31,468 bases of DNA from Rhodoluna sp. (lineage in GTDB: Bacteria > Actinomycetota > Actinomycetes > Actinomycetales > Microbacteriaceae). The position numbers were made by a program, and so were the translations under genes. The stretch is taken from assembly GCA_016462375.1 (NCBI GenBank), contig JAEMTJ010000002.1, forward strand, positions 1 through 31,468, written 5' to 3'. Below the pieces are notes generated by a model. The model had not been told where the DNA came from. It made no database searches and saw only the letters and a program-made list of their open reading frames with translations. Below, piece after piece: positions 31,365 to 31,468 of the stretch. Numbering within the stretch: the stretch's first letter is position 1; each line of letters opens with the position of its first letter.

Positions 31365-31468
31365 TTACTTAGCAGACTTCTTTGGAGTTGCTTTCTTTAC
31401 TGCTGGCTTGGTAACAGCTTTCTTTGGAGCTGCTTTCTTTACTGCTGGCTTGGTAGCAACTGTCTTAG
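31365..31468 (-). CDS. C-terminal tail of a probable histone-like (HU/H1-like) DNA-binding protein (5' part beyond window)
   Basis: The frame is open from the window end to TAA at 31365-31367 and gives 33 residues of Lys/Ala/Pro/Thr/Val only, apart from a terminal SAK. It holds two 14-residue repeats of the type TKPAVKKAAPKK, encoded by direct repeats at 31381-31413 and 31423-31455 (one mismatch in 33 nt). Such tails occur on actinobacterial HU proteins (HupB) and H1-like proteins and bind DNA non-specifically. The body of the gene lies outside the window, so identity is an inference. Confidence 0.65.
   Translation of the reverse strand, partial: KTVATKPAVKKAAPKKAVTKPAVKKATPKKSAK

Noticed and set aside
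31381..31455. Direct repeats as a CRISPR or mobile-element signature
   Set aside because: The repeats keep the reading frame, have a 42-nt period, and encode a Lys/Ala tail; no spacers or cas genes are present.

Overview
The window looks like the chromosome of a low-to-moderate-GC member of the Actinomycetota. The best guess is a small-genome aquatic Microbacteriaceae of the Luna lineage (Aquiluna/Rhodoluna-like). The reasons are the orders senX3-regX3 with phoU and gpm, carD-ispDF-cysS-rlmB, ppk next to a MutT1-type Nudix/phosphatase gene, a GlnR-type orphan regulator, frequent GTG/TTG starts, and several starts with a TAnnnT box 6-9 nt upstream, as in leaderless actinobacterial transcripts. 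The genus is an inference. No rRNA, CRISPR array, insertion sequence or phage gene is visible.

Layout. (1) 1-5.4 kb is a surface/polysaccharide region: the 3' part of a secreted protein with Ig-like modules and four IPT/TIG domains, rmuC, and a secreted GH16 glucanase with a LacI-family-type operator at its promoter. The surface protein and the glucanase share an Ig-like module that I cannot name. (2) 5.6-9.2 kb holds small genes: a UbiA-type prenyltransferase, DUF998 and DoxX membrane proteins, an FKBP isomerase, a small membrane protein, a DUF5522 protein and a conserved hypothetical. (3) 9.2-10.7 kb holds a secreted RTX-repeat protein and tRNA-Lys(TTT). The tRNA terminator hairpin is duplicated 1.9 kb away next to what looks like a remnant of a tRNA 3' end. 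(4) 10.7-19.2 kb is one continuous minus-strand array with gaps of 41 nt or less: glnR, ppk, mutT1-like, DUF1684, SDR, EamA transporter, glpK. It joins nitrogen regulation to polyphosphate and phosphate metabolism. (5) 19.2-22.3 kb on the plus strand holds two small membrane proteins (one only 34 aa), a nitrobindin-like protein, YgfZ and a FUSC-like protein. (6) 22.3-26.6 kb holds a methyltransferase, gpm, phoU and senX3-regX3, with a candidate Pho box between phoU and senX3. (7) 26.5-31.3 kb holds a lipoprotein, then carD, a fused ispDF, cysS and rlmB. The window ends in the Lys/Ala-rich tail of a probable histone-like protein.

The strongest regulatory theme is phosphate. SenX3-RegX3, PhoU, polyphosphate kinase and glycerol kinase are all present. 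GTTCAC repeats spaced exactly 22 nt lie between phoU and senX3, and a single GTTCACC half-site lies just upstream of ppk. The most novel-looking items are the shared Ig-like module of the GH16 region, the duplicated tRNA-terminator element bracketing the RTX gene, and the long GlnR-to-GlpK array containing genes of unknown role.
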